A DNA stretch of 41,047 nucleotides, taken from positions 4,260,948 to 4,301,994 of the forward strand of contig NC_049991.1 in the NCBI RefSeq assembly GCF_000003815.2. The letters run 5' to 3'. Below the pieces are notes generated by a model that worked only from the letters and a program-made list of their open reading frames with translations, ran no database searches and was not told where the DNA came from. Each line of letters opens with the position of its first letter. Position 1 is the first letter of the stretch. Below are positions 21,650 to 32,211 of this stretch, one piece after another. Origin of the DNA: Branchiostoma floridae (lineage: Eukaryota; Chordata; Leptocardii; Amphioxiformes; Branchiostomatidae). A program made the translations under genes and the position numbers.

Positions 21650-22120
21650 AAATCGTATTCAAATTTGCATATTTGATAGGTTAATAGATGAATCATCACT
21701 TAAGCTATCTACATACCAAAAATCATGACAATCCATCGAAACCCTTCTTGAGTTATTCCCTTTCAAAGTCTGGCACTAAACCTGCCCTGCAGTCCCAAAA
21801 CAAGCCGTTAGGGGGCCTATACCTATATACTCTCGGCATGAAGAGCTGTCTACCACTCAAAACTCATAGCCGTAGCATGTCCAGAACTTGAAATATAAAA
21901 CACGGAAGTTCCACTGCAGTACCTTAACAGGTTGCTAGGGGGCCCAAAATTTAATCCAGGTCTCATCAAGACCTACCAACATACCGAATATCAATGCAAT
22001 CCATCCAGGCGTTCTCAAGTTATGCTGGTCTTCTACAAACATAAAAACATACAAACATACATACAAACGCTACCAAAAACATAACCTTCAAGTGGCGAAG
22101 GTAATAACAATGATCACAAA
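21650..22120 (+). repeat. dispersed repeat with an internal duplication
   Basis: CATACCAAAAATCATGACAA (from about 21,712, running to GAGTTAT) and CATACCGAATATCAATGCAA (from about 21,981, running to AAGTTAT) are diverged copies of one module, each near a GTTAGGGGGCC or GCTAGGGGGCC word. It ends in CATAC-rich sequence and GGCGAAGGTAATAA. From memory such modules are widespread in lancelet DNA; class not determined. Confidence 0.45.
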
Positions 22121-22526
22121 CACCCGAAACTCAGTGGAATGGACCCTACAAGGGGTAATCAGTAAGTCCTCGGCCTCATATGTACACCCAGAAATAATGA
22201 TCACAACTCAGATTTCTAAGCATAGATGTCAATTATTGAGTCTTTTATGAACCAAGGCTGGCTCACGCAAGTGGGGAGGGACCTCATTTCCGGATCTGCG
22301 CAAAACGTGCAGTTAGTCTGTTTATTGATTTATCTTTTAAATATTTTTTCCTGTGCTAATTTTGATCATAAAGATCTAGATTTCTACTAGAGGGACCTTT
22401 GGCATACTTTGAATTTTAATCAACCTCCATATTTTTTTTTGCAATGAGATTGAACTGGTCCATTAGGCCAGGGGGTAAAACCCGGTTATGACGACAAACT
22501 GTTTCCTATTTATCATGCGTAGCTAC

Positions 22527-22635
22527 AGGTTCTCCGATATGAGTGATGCGGAAATCGCCGTCTGGAGCCTAAGGCTTCAAGCCGGCTATGGCGCCCGCCC
22601 CAGAACGGGCGCTTGTACCCCACCAAAATGGCCAT
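22527..22635 (-). CDS. candidate mitochondrial first exon of HAGH
   Basis: Downstream of the minus-strand TATA box at 22,723-22,718 the first ATG (22,635) opens a frame starting MAILVGYKRPFWGG and continuing with many Arg (SRRRFPHHSYRR), one Glu and no Asp, the make-up of a mitochondrial targeting peptide. A GT at 22,526-22,525 would end the exon after 36 codons plus one base, exactly the phase required by the HAGH acceptor at 18,760. The donor (ACCT|GTAGCT) is weak, the start context has C at -3, and the segment lies in repeated DNA. A prediction, not an established exon. Confidence 0.2.
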
Positions 22636-22679
22636 CTGTAAGGGTGGGCCAGATCGCTTAGGCTCCAAAGGCGTACGGA

Positions 22680-22784
22680 GAACCTGTAGACTGCAGTGAT
22701 CTATTCCTCCGCTGTGCTTTATAGTGTGGGTGTGATGACGTCACCCATATCTCTCAACCAATAGCATCGCATGACAAATAGTTT
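22680..22784 (-). promoter_or_regulatory. promoter-like module, left copy (CCAAT, CRE, TATA)
   Basis: Read on the minus strand: ATTGGTTGAGAG (inverted CCAAT), TGACGTCA and CTATAAAGC, in the spacing of a classical core promoter, with a start predicted near 22,690. A matching copy is at 30,067-30,163 in the same orientation. Confidence 0.5.
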
Positions 22785-22845
22785 CCTATTTATCATGCGT
22801 AGCTACACGTTCTCCGATATGAGTGATGCGGAAATCGCCGTCTTC

Positions 22846-24058
22846 CGCCATTGCTCTACTTGGGCATTACGCCCTGATCTTCTCTAAATACATACCCCTA
22901 TCCTCCTCTTTAGTCTCGCCTCCCACTTCTCAATTCCATCTCTCATTGGCTGTTACGCCCTATCCTTCTCTATATTCTTGTCAATCCTCACCTTAGAATT
23001 ACCAACAGCCCACTCTCATTTATATACTCACTTCCCCTCCCTCATACAAGATTCTCTTCCTTTCCAAAACCACATAACACCTTTTGCCCTTTCCACCAAA
23101 CAAAATAAGTCTTGAATGCCTATCCTGTTTTTTCAGGCTACATTTCATGGTCATGTAATTGGCGTAACAAATACCACCGGCTATTGGCCCCAAACAAAAC
23201 TAAGTTATGCCACCAGGCACCCCCTTGTAGATTGTGACGCTACCGCAAACTCTTGCCTTGCTATAAACTCTGCCTGGATCTGGAGTGGTTCCTGTGGTGC
23301 TGACGCACCTCCCCTCCAAATTTACTGAATGGGTGTCCGCAGGGAGATGTCACTAACTGTGGGTAGAGTCAACTTCCAAACTCCTCCAACTCCCAATGCA
23401 ATATATTCCATACCATGTACAAAAAGCACCCCTTATAGCTAGAAACACAATTTGGAGGACAGGAGGCACGTCAGCACCCCGGTTACTTTGGCTCGGGGAT
23501 GACCTTTTCGCATTGACTACCTCCCCTAAAATGAATTAGCTACTTGCTTACTACTAGGATTTCTACTAGCAATTGACAAGCTCGCAATGTCTATGCTAAT
23601 CAATCCACATTACAAATTATGTGGCCAAATTGCACCCGTTGTACCAATGATCTTCGCCAATGCCACGACTCCGTTAATATACCAATTACGCGGCCAAAAT
23701 CCTTCGCTTCCTCGGTTACACACGGGCACTGGATTTAAATCAAAATTTCCGGGTAACTAATTAGTTAAGTCCACATCCCGCTTCACAATGGGAAGCACAC
23801 TAAGACTTAAACTCCAATTACCGGACAGTATTCAGTCGAATCCACATTCATTATAGCACACAAGGTACCGAATTCGTATGAAAATTTCCGGGCAAACCAT
23901 TTGCCCTTTCCACCGAACAAAAACAAATCGTTGAATCGTTGAAAATGACGGCCGTTTCGAATCCGGAGACAACATACTAAAACCTCCGTTCCCACCACGG
24001 AGGGGACAAGATCGATGCTAAATCACTCGAACTACCATGTAAACACACCTGCGTTGTT
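22846..24058. other. GC-shifting repeat-flank region, no gene recognised
   Basis: Pyrimidine-rich at 22,880-23,120. An imperfect inverted repeat pairs GGTGCTGACGCACCTCC (about 23,297) with GGAGGCACGTCAGCACC (about 23,464). CCCTTTCCACC(A/G)AACAAAA recurs at about 23,088 and 23,903. No coding exon could be supported. Confidence 0.4.
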
Positions 24059-25185
24059 CACCCCGCGACCTAATGTCGAACCAAGGACTGAACCAGTCTT
24101 GAAGACAACTTCACTCCTCGACCTGAAGTCAGACCAGGCCCGCGGGAACTGTACTTGATTTAGAACCGGCGTGTAACTTACCCCGCGACCCGAGGTCGAA
24201 CCGGGAATTGCACCTTGCACTGCATGTGACTCAACACCGAGGCCGAACCGGGAACTATACCTGGACCTAGACCAGAAAGCATCATCATCCCGCGACCCGA
24301 AGACCGAGAATTTAACCTGGTCTCGCACTGGAATCTAATCTCTCCCCACGTACGACCCGAGGTCTGACCTGGAATCTTACCTGGTCTGGCACCCGAAAGT
24401 AACTTTACCCTGCGACCATGTACAAGATCGAGGTCGGACCGGGAACCTTACACCGTTTCACATCGGAAGGTACTAGTAACTACGCCCCGGCCCGCCACTC
24501 GAGGTCAGACCGGGAATCTTGCCAAGTCCCATACCGGAAGGTAACTTCGCCCCGCGACCTAAGGTCGGCCTGGAATCTTACTTAGGCTCGCAAAAGACTG
24601 CAGCTTCACTCCGAGACCCGAGGTCGGCCGGGAATCTTACTTGGTCTCACACAGGGATGCAGCTTCACCCCGCGACCCGAGGTCGAACCGGGAATCTTGC
24701 TTGGTCTCACACAGGAATGCAGCTTCACCCCGCGACCCGAGGTCGAACCGGGAATCTTGCTTGGTCTCACACAGGAATGCAGCTTCACCCCGCGACCCGA
24801 GGTCGAACCAGGAATCTTGCTTGGTCTCACACAGGAAAGCAGCTTCACCCCTCGACCCGAGGTCGAACCGGGAATGTTGCTTGGTCTCACACAGGGATGC
24901 AGCTTCACCCCGCGACCCGAGGTCGAACCGGGAATCTTGCTTGGTCTCGCACAGGAATGCAGCTTCACCCCTCGACCCGAGGTCGAACCGGGAATGTTGC
25001 TTGGTCTCACACAGGGATGCAGCTTCACCCCGCGACCCGAGGTCGAACCGGGAATCTTGCTTGGTCTCGCACAGGAATGCAGCTTCACCCCGCGACCCGA
25101 AGTCGGACCGGGAATCTTGCTTGGTCTCCCACAGGAATGCAGCTTCACCCCGCGACCCGAAGTCGGACCGGGAATGGAACCAGTG
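24059..25185. repeat. 60-bp satellite array, about 19 units, young core with degenerate left flank
   Basis: A GCGACCCGAGGTCGAACCGG word recurs; from 24,614 to 25,154 the spacing is exactly 60 bp, while leftwards to 24,063 units are diverged and irregularly spaced. Units at 24,841-24,960 and 24,961-25,080 are identical 120-bp dimers (alternating CTCGACC/CGCGACC variants). Because 60 is divisible by three, long frames stay open on both strands (for example 24,519-25,244 plus and 25,262-24,606 minus); these are consequences of periodicity. Each unit carries GGTTCGA on the minus strand, part of a polymerase III B-box. Confidence 0.92.
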
Positions 25186-25326
25186 GTGTTAACAACAGTG
25201 CACACACACCGGATACCTCCGCTCCGCCCACCTGGAGACAATAAACAAGTTACAAAACACATCTTAAAAATACGTCCAATCTCACTCCAGACACATACCC
25301 AGCTCCATGCCCCTAGCCTAAAAAGC

Positions 25327-25660
25327 TCAGCAGAGCCTGGTCCTGAAGCGTGGTGCGCACTTTAAGGCTAAACTGGTTATGTCTGGAACCACCAGGACCG
25401 ACGCAGCGCGCGCCGGAGTCTGACTCTCTGCCGGGGAGGAGCTGCCATCTGGGGTGTGGTAGAGCTTGAGGGCTGGACATCCCTCCCACTCCGACTCGTG
25501 TTCGGGCAGGCTGCCGTACCGAGGACCGCTACTGACGCTGCCGCTGTCCAAGGGGCCCGGGCGTCCACCGAAGCCGGAGGTGATCTGCGCCTGACTCCTT
25601 ACGTGGCGGGGGTACTGAAGCCCAGGGCCTGGCTGCGCCTGGCGGCTCGTCTGTTATACT
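25327..25660 (-). other. GC-rich candidate terminal coding exon, product unknown
   Basis: On the minus strand an open frame runs from TSRQAQPGPGLQYP through SGSVSSGPRYGSLPEHESE and ALKLYHTPDGSSSP to a stop at 25,327. Composition (Gly, Pro, Ser, scattered Tyr) and strong GC at third positions are unlike surrounding intronic sequence and resemble a disordered cytoplasmic tail. A possible acceptor, GACAG, lies near 25,660. No homologue recognised. It could equally be a captured host exon or chance within a GC-rich repeat. Confidence 0.3.
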
Positions 25661-27134
25661 GTCGTTGTCAGCGGGTAGTCCACTTCAGTCTACAAAATTG
25701 AAACACATCGATAAACAGCTGACCGATTATCAATCATCCAACACACGGTTAAGGTAGACAGTACCCGGAGTGTTATTCACAAACCACGCTCGACCACACA
25801 GCCTGGACCTCAAAGGTGAGCGAATTTCACGATAACACGAGAGAAACAGGCGCCAGCCACACAAACTCACCTTTCGCTTCCAACCACACAACGAACGAGA
25901 ATTACTGAAGACGACATATAGGGTACACGCCTAGAAAAAACAAAAGATACCACTACAAACCGTCGCCATGGGTGACCAACCGCGCCACCGTGACCACGTC
26001 GACTGTTACTCACGTGCGACGGATGCCTCTTGTAGCGGCTCGGAGACTGTCACTGTCGAGAACACCTCAATTAAACAGCAACAACAGGAGTAGCAGAGTG
26101 TCTCTACACACCACGTGCAACACAGCGGATCCTGGTCTATGGCAAAGCTAAAAACTAAAATGCAGAGCTTCAAATGAGAGGCACCCGGACACAGAACAAA
26201 CCGGAGTAATACACGCAAACTGATTCCTAGGCATCAAGGAGCTTTCATCAACCCCTTTTGGAGCCCACGTCGGGGCAAGTTGGCGCCAAATCCCACGCCA
26301 CGACCAGGTGCCACATACCTGCAAACAATGAAATCACAGGGGACAAATCAGGGATGGGAAAACAGATTTAATTCATCTCAAACAGGTGGTAATACTTCCT
26401 CTGCTAGGACGAGGAACAGCAAAACTAGCCCTGTAAAACCAGCCGCTGTAAAGGCTGAAACACTTGGCAAGGAATCAATTCCTAACAGGGAGAAAACAAA
26501 ACAAAACAGAAACTGTCAGTTCCCCAAGCACATCTTAGAGCTATGAACACCAACATGGCACAAATATTTCTCCCGACATGAAAGCAACTCGAAACAAACC
26601 ACACAACAGTACTACGGGGAGGCCTTGATGTGTCTGAAACCACGTGCGACACGGTCGAAACTGATCAACTCCACGTCGTCCGCTGCTAATCACACTGCCC
26701 TAGCTGCGAAAAGTAATGAGGTTCTCGTCAGGTTGTCATACACATTTGTTCCATCATCCTGGAAGTCGCCCCTGGAACACCCCAACGACAGCTAATTCTG
26801 GAAAGGAAATGTGACAGAATAGCCTCACAACGCACAAAGGAGACCCGCGTGACACGTAAGTGTTTCACTGGCTCACACCTGAAAGAATTCATGTGCACGT
26901 GCTCCGCCTCGCTGCCGGTGGTACATACCTGCGAACAATGGGACAAAGTGGGGACATACAGGGAAGGGAAAATAGGCAAAACTTGTCTACAACGCTGGGT
27001 TTTCTTCTTCAAGAAGGACAAAAATGGAACTGGCTCTGTCACGTCTGCTGTACACATACAAGGCTGTCAGACTGACACGTCAGGAAAGTTCTAAACTGTT
27101 AATCGGGAGAAAGAAACGTCAATTCCACCCACTA
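25661..27134. other. GC-rich region with repeated exon-like motifs, unassigned
   Basis: Two diverged copies of CACATACCTGCAAACAATG / TACATACCTGCGAACAATG (about 26,311 and 26,921) read on the minus strand as ...TGCAG|GTATGT, an acceptor followed at once by a donor-like word. A minus-strand piece near 26,750-26,700 reads QDDGTNVYDNLTRT. Neither could be joined into a gene with confidence. Confidence 0.3.
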
Positions 27135-27226
27135 ACAAATGCACCAACACAGTAATAACGCTCCTCCAATACAACCACAAACAAATGCACCAACACAGTA
27201 ATAACGCTCCTCCAATACAACCACAA
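27135..27226. repeat. two identical 46-bp tandem units
   Basis: The unit starting ACAAATGCACCAACACAG occurs at 27,135-27,180 and 27,181-27,226 without a difference, indicating very recent duplication. Confidence 0.92.
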
Positions 27227-27236
27227 ACAACGATAA

Positions 27237-27344
27237 AATTCCCGTATACCAGTTTATACCAACCCAACCGCGGCCATCGCGGATGAAAGTGCTGGGGACG
27301 TAGCTGACGGGGCTGCCGAGGTGGACGCCGAGACCACTGGGTAG
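27237..27344 (+). other. short open segment resembling a coding tail, unassigned
   Basis: Plus-strand frame NSRIPVYTNPTAAIADESAG, then an acidic stretch, ending in TAG at 27,342. It follows an in-frame stop directly and has no clear acceptor. The acidic, Ala-rich make-up with a PVYTNP motif would suit a receptor tail, but this is speculation. Confidence 0.2.
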
Positions 27345-27363
27345 AGTAAGCCCTGCGGCGAGG

Positions 27364-29024
27364 CAGAATTCCGTTTCGTAAACCGTCGTTGCCTTCGAGA
27401 AGCGTCGTTGCCAAATTTTGGAACCCTCGTTGCCTTTCTAACCGGCGATGCCATTTCCGAGCGACCGATCTTGAATTCCGAGTGCTCGCGGCATGTTCGT
27501 GAGATTTTCGTGAATTCTCGGAACTCTTAGTATTGTGGGTAATTGCATCCCTCGAATGCGAAGCATATGACTCTGGGCCTGGTTCTCTATCATCGCTCAA
27601 ACCTTTTCTTATTCTACTTTGCTCGCAAATTGTAGAAGAACAGAAATGTGTTGTGCTGTTACGTACTGTAAGGGACACTGGAATAAGCATGTCTTGACTT
27701 TGAGTTGTACAGGATAGTGTTCTTTATTCAAAACAGATGTTACTTGGAGTGGCTGGGTTAGTGCATTATTTTTATATATGGGGTATCGGTATACTGACAA
27801 TACAACAGTATGCATAAGAAATATCAGAAGTATCACTAGTTGATGACCTACTTTGTTATCGTATACCATTCAGTATCATTATCATCATTGTACTTTCATA
27901 CATGTATTTTTGCAATTAGCCATCGGGCATGAGTTTGCAATAAAGACATTTTATTATTATGTTATCAAAAATGTGCTTTATTTCTGAGCCCTTGTATCAA
28001 AGTTATTACTTCTAATGTCTACATGAAGGGTGAATTAGTGTTAGAAGGGGCAAAGTGTCCACAAATTTATTTCTTTTTGTTACCAGACGCAAAGATAAAA
28101 GCTCCTTGCCAGACGCCATCTGTATGTAAATCCGACACTTTAATGAGGTCGCACATCAATGTAATGTCATGCATGTGAGAAGTGTCAAATCATACATACA
28201 TTATCGACCTGACCGTAAGAGCCTGGTACATTTACAAGTACAATAGCTATTGTCTGCTATATGATGTAAAAGCTCCTTGGGTGGAGCGTCTACTGAAAAA
28301 AGGTGTTGGTGACGTTGTGAGTCAGTTTGTCAGACCAACTTGGTCAGACTCTGACTGACTCCCAACTCCACTAACACGGTACGTGAATGGCAATGCCTGC
28401 CGCTTGTCTGTGTTTCTAAGCCATGTTACCAGCCCCTCCTTCAATAATGGACTGTTCCAAAAATGTGGTGAGGGCGGAAGAAGTACAAAATCAGGTTCTA
28501 TCCCTAACCTTAGTTGCAGCCCAGAAATATCTGAAAAGCTCCTTGCAAAGTGCCCAAACCGTTCCTTGATCCAGTCCAGAATTGGTCAGTAACCTTTACC
28601 AATTTCCAATCCGGTGACTTCAGTCCACCCCACCCCCCTCTACTGTTAGTGTTAGAGTCGGAGAAAAATCCTACATTACCAATGACTCTAGTCTATCTAC
28701 ATGGCACTCCGTGGCCAAATGTACTCCCCAAACGGTGTACGTATATCGTCATGTGACGCTTCGGTACTCCTCAACTGAGTAGAAGACAGAGTTACAGTCC
28801 TGAGAAGGTCTTCTTCCCACAGTGGAGCAAGATCTGGCCCTTCTTTCATGAATTACAGAAACTTCCCGAGAAGCTACGGAAACTTCACGAACATGCCGCG
28901 AGCACTCGGAATTCAAGATCGGTCGCTCGGAAATGGCATCGCCGGTTAGAAAGGCAACGAGGGTTCCAAAATTTGGCAACGACGCTTCTCGAAGGCAACG
29001 ACGGTTTACGAAACGGAAATCTGC
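27364..29024. repeat. inverted repeat: 134-bp identical arms around a 1.38-kb centre
   Basis: Positions 27,369-27,502 and 28,885-29,018 are exact reverse complements; with one mismatch the pairing extends to 27,364 and 29,024. Arms contain (G/C)TCGTTGCC three times. The centre (27,503-28,884) is AT-rich and different in composition. No target duplication is evident, so it may be a foldback transposon or a recombination product. Confidence 0.88.
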
Positions 29025-29094
29025 TGCGGCGAGACCCTAAGGAGGTGGAGGGCGCCGATGTCTGGGGGACCCCTTCGCTATCCATCTCTGGCAG

Positions 29095-30066
29095 ATTCAA
29101 GCCTACGAAAATTAAAGAGATAACCAAACAGCGACACATTAGTACTTTAACCTTGATGCGCCATGCTCGTAACTGCACGAGGCAACACATTCTCACACAG
29201 CCTGACCTCAAAGGTGAGCGAATTTCACGATAACATGAGAGAGAGGCTTCAAACACCCAACACAGGCACATACATCAACCAGCCATAAAGCACCCACGAT
29301 ACAAACACAATTACACACACGCAACAGCAAGGAATTCCGTCACCTTCATCTGCATACCTGAGAACAAAGCACTATTATAAACTACACAGCTAGCTGCCGT
29401 GCACGTGTAGGGACTAATCCGTTCAAGCTCTAACGACGTCCCCCCCTGGACCTGCAAAGTCTATCGACTAAACGAACAAAGAAACACATAGCAAAATGGC
29501 ATTTCAACGAGAAAATAAAATGCGGGTACATGCAACGCACAAACACTCCCTTGGCCTAAGTCGAAACAAAGGGGAAAGAAAAGAGGAAACGAGGCAGCCT
29601 GTCCCTGGCGTTTTGATGACTCCGAATTCCCACGTGCGTGACCAGGTGTCATAGATTAACTCACCTCACGGAGACAAAGCAAAAGTTAACACAGGATTAA
29701 ACCTCTCAAATATAGCTTGACCGTCTCCTTTCCTTCACCGAACCTGGAAAATAACGTAGCGAGTGAAAAGGGAAGAAGTACAGAACAAAAGTCCAACCTC
29801 TTGGTCGCTCCTTCGACGCACATGAAGAACGGACAGCCAATCTGTCAGGCAAGAACATACCACAAACGTATAACACGACGGCGCTACACGCCCACCACAA
29901 CATTCTACATAATCTCATACCACCAGAACCGCGCACGGGCGAACTATCAAACCTTAAAACGGGATGGACGACTTCTTCGCCATTGTCACAGTTCACAAGA
30001 TGGCCTTTTGGTGGGGAGGAAGCGACAGCCTTGTTCTGGAGCTTTGGATCCAACGGCAGGCGTAGA
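29095..30066. other. flank of the inverted repeat, no gene established
   Basis: Positions 29,194-29,242 repeat 25,796-25,845 in the same orientation (CACACAGCCTGACCTCAAAG, then GTGAGCGAATTTCACG), including a donor-like AAAG|GTGAGC. A plus-strand frame through FKPTKIKEITKQRHIS stays open up to that donor. A 115-codon minus-strand frame at 29,706-30,053 shows no recognisable motif. Confidence 0.35.
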
Positions 30067-30163
30067 ACCTGTAGACTGCAATGATCTATTCCCTGCTTTA
30101 TAGTGTGGGTGTGATGACGTCACCCATATCTCTCAACCAATAGCATCGCATGACAAATAGTAC
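30067..30163 (-). promoter_or_regulatory. promoter-like module, right copy (CCAAT, CRE, TATA)
   Basis: Same minus-strand order as the copy at 22,680-22,784: inverted CCAAT, TGACGTCA, CTATAAAGC. A short deletion separates the two. Flanks differ immediately outside. Confidence 0.5.
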
Positions 30164-30726
30164 AGTTACCTGTGTTGAGGGATATCTTGGCATTAATCGC
30201 CCGCATTCGTGTTGTCATGGTAGCAAACACTACAGTTGTACTTCCTCGCAAAGTCGGAAGGCGGCAGTTACCAATGGGTTGTTGTGAAGTATCAGATTGA
30301 ATGTGCTTATGATATGAAAACGATTCTTTTCGTTAAACAGTAATGGTAATCATTTTCTCCTTGTAAACCAGTCTATTCACAATTAATCCAAAAGTACATT
30401 TTATATCTCATAAACCATCAATAAATGATGTAAAATGATATAAAATGTACCTCTGTTGATATATACTTTCTCTGACCATTGCCTCGTCCCTCATGACCTC
30501 AAAGAAGTTGAATTAAATTTAAAGCTTGCTTATAAATTTAAAATTGGCAGCGCTTCCAGCTCTTGTGGAATCACCCTTCTGACATTTGATCTCCTCCTCT
30601 AACATTGAATAAAGGCCATAAACCGGACTTTAAATGGAGTAGGCATGCATGCCTTTATTGCATCTTTTAACGTTATGTGTTTGTGTACGTGTACGTGTGT
30701 GTGTGTGCTACGTTGTGTACACCTTA

Positions 30727-31065
30727 AGCTAGGGGCACAACCCACCGTATTTGCAAGTGCGTGCTGTCTACGTGCCAAAACGTGGGCAATCTTTTGGTAT
30801 CCGTAAGTGGTAAGCACCGTCTCCGTACGAACACGTGGCGATTAATATATTCCCACGGATTTGGGAGCACGCAGACACGCCGTAGAAATTCAAGTGCATG
30901 CAGAACTTTCTCTGCGTTCGGGCTGCGGATTCACCCTCCGTACGTGCCAGTACGGGCGACGCACCTGCCATGTACAGACTGAACGTTTTCAGGAATACGT
31001 GGCTGACGTGGCCTCCACAAAAACGAACGGACAACTTGCACGTGCGGCGGGTTGTGCCCCAGGCT
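30727..31065. mobile_element. PIF/Harbinger-like MITE (339 bp) with TTA duplication
   Basis: Ends AGCTAGGGGCACAACCC and GGGTTGTGCCCCAGGCT are inverted repeats. TTA flanks both sides (30,724-30,726 and 31,066-31,068), the Harbinger target duplication. The paralogous copy of the surrounding DNA at about 32,200-32,220 lacks it, giving an empty site. The interior is rich in ACGTG words. Confidence 0.82.
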
Positions 31066-31068
31066 TTA

Positions 31069-31440
31069 CCGATACCTAGTATGACACTTCCGCTGAACAA
31101 ATGTCAGATTGAGATCCATTCCTCAGGTACATGACAGCAAATATTTGGGGAAGGTAGTTAGACTGGATAATGCCCTACCTGGGTTAGGTTGAAACCTATC
31201 CTCATGGAAAAGATGGAGGTCACAAGAAGGTCACCAGTCATGTGCAGCAATGGTGTCTCATTCCGCCTATTTTCTGTTAATCTTAGCACGTGTCTTTTAT
31301 AGCTGCCCTCAATGAGTGTTCGTGTAGCCTAACATGGGTCTCGATGCCAATTTATCTGAAGAATTTACCTGCAGCCACGTGGGCTCATTTCTGTACCACT
31401 CAGGTCAGTAATATTGGCTTTATTTCATTCACAGAGATGT
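31069..31440 (+). repeat. segmental duplication block A
   Basis: Matches block A' at 32,212-32,592: AAATGTCAGATTGAGATCC, GGTACATGACAGCAAATATT, GGACTGG-type motifs and AAGGTCACCAGTCATG recur in order. No coding content recognised. Confidence 0.88.
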
Positions 31441-31458
31441 GATCTATCATTAAGTATC

Positions 31459-31492
31459 AACACACACACACATGTATATATATATACATGTT
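31459..31492. repeat. microsatellite (CA)n then (TA)n
   Basis: Short CA and TA tracts immediately after block A; absent from the paralogous position. Confidence 0.8.
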
Positions 31493-31554
31493 TGAACGTT
31501 TTGTATGTATTCCCGACAAAAAAAGACGGTGACCATCGTTACATATATTTACAG

Positions 31555-32150
31555 TATTAGCCAATTATGACGGATTCGGCCAAGCGCACGCGCCGCTTGA
31601 GTAGCGGTAAGCCTGAGGGCGGTTCATGACCTTGTCGGGCGAAGAATAGAGGCATACAAAACGCCTAATACAGGCAACTGAGCAAGAGTCAAAGCAGTGA
31701 CTGCAGTCGCATGTGCTTTTGTATGTTAAGAACATGACTTAAGATGCTGTGGATGTATCTGCAAAGACAAGTTCGATAATGGGCCTCCTCGTGGTCTCCC
31801 ACGGTATTGCAGCGGGTTGTGTCTCTGTAATTGTGTTTGTTTGTTTCTATGTTATTAGCATAATTCGAGAAGCTCTGTGTGGATCATAAAGATATTTGGT
31901 AGGTGGGTAGTAGCTGGGAAAACGAAGGTCTCATTCGAAAATGTTTTTTTATAAGTTTGAGTTGTATTCATCTGGAAGAGCTATGTCCCTGACATTTTGA
32001 GTGTTGGATAGGTCATGGGAGTTGTGCCCCATAGCGACTTGTTTGTAAACTGCAGCAGCCGATTATGTGACAGAATTTGAAACAGAGTTACTCATGAAGA
32101 GGTAAACAGATCGTCGTAATGTGTATTTGGCAAACAATGATGATCTAATT
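31555..32150 (+). repeat. segmental duplication block B
   Basis: Matches B' at 33,700-34,345 with small deletions: AGCCAATTATG, AAGCCTGAGGGCGG, GGTATTGCAGCG and ACATTCGAAAATG-type motifs occur in the same order. Confidence 0.85.
31567..31629 (+). pseudogene. broken copy of the candidate exon at 33,714-33,812
   Basis: Reads MTDSAKRTRRLSSGKPEGGS and then stops. Relative to the 33,714 copy it has lost an 11-bp piece and the segment with the donor site. Several of the differences are synonymous. Confidence 0.4.
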
Positions 32151-32211
32151 TGCTAACTAATCAGGGAATGTGCGTGTACGTGTCTGTGTGTGGAATGTTG
32201 TGTACACCGTA

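Larger units (their letters stand above)
22492..22845. repeat. tandem pair of about 70-bp blocks flanking a promoter-like module
   Basis: The block TTTCCTATTTATCATGCGTA followed by GCTACA(G/C)GTTCTCCGATATG and GTGATGCGGAAATCGCCGTC occurs at about 22,502-22,563 and 22,780-22,845. Between them are an 11-bp inverted repeat (GGAGCCTAAG...CTTAGGCTCC, 22,563-22,671) and the CCAAT/CRE/TATA module. Confidence 0.75.

Noticed and set aside
24519-25365. Long overlapping frames (241, 218 and 222 codons) on both strands
   Set aside because: All are products of a 60-bp tandem array whose unit is divisible by three; no frame stands out by composition or flanking signals.
22680-30163. Full LTR retrotransposon with the duplicated modules as LTRs
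   Set aside because: No protease, reverse transcriptase, integrase or primer-binding site was seen in the 7.3 kb between, and LTR ends TG/CA are not defined.
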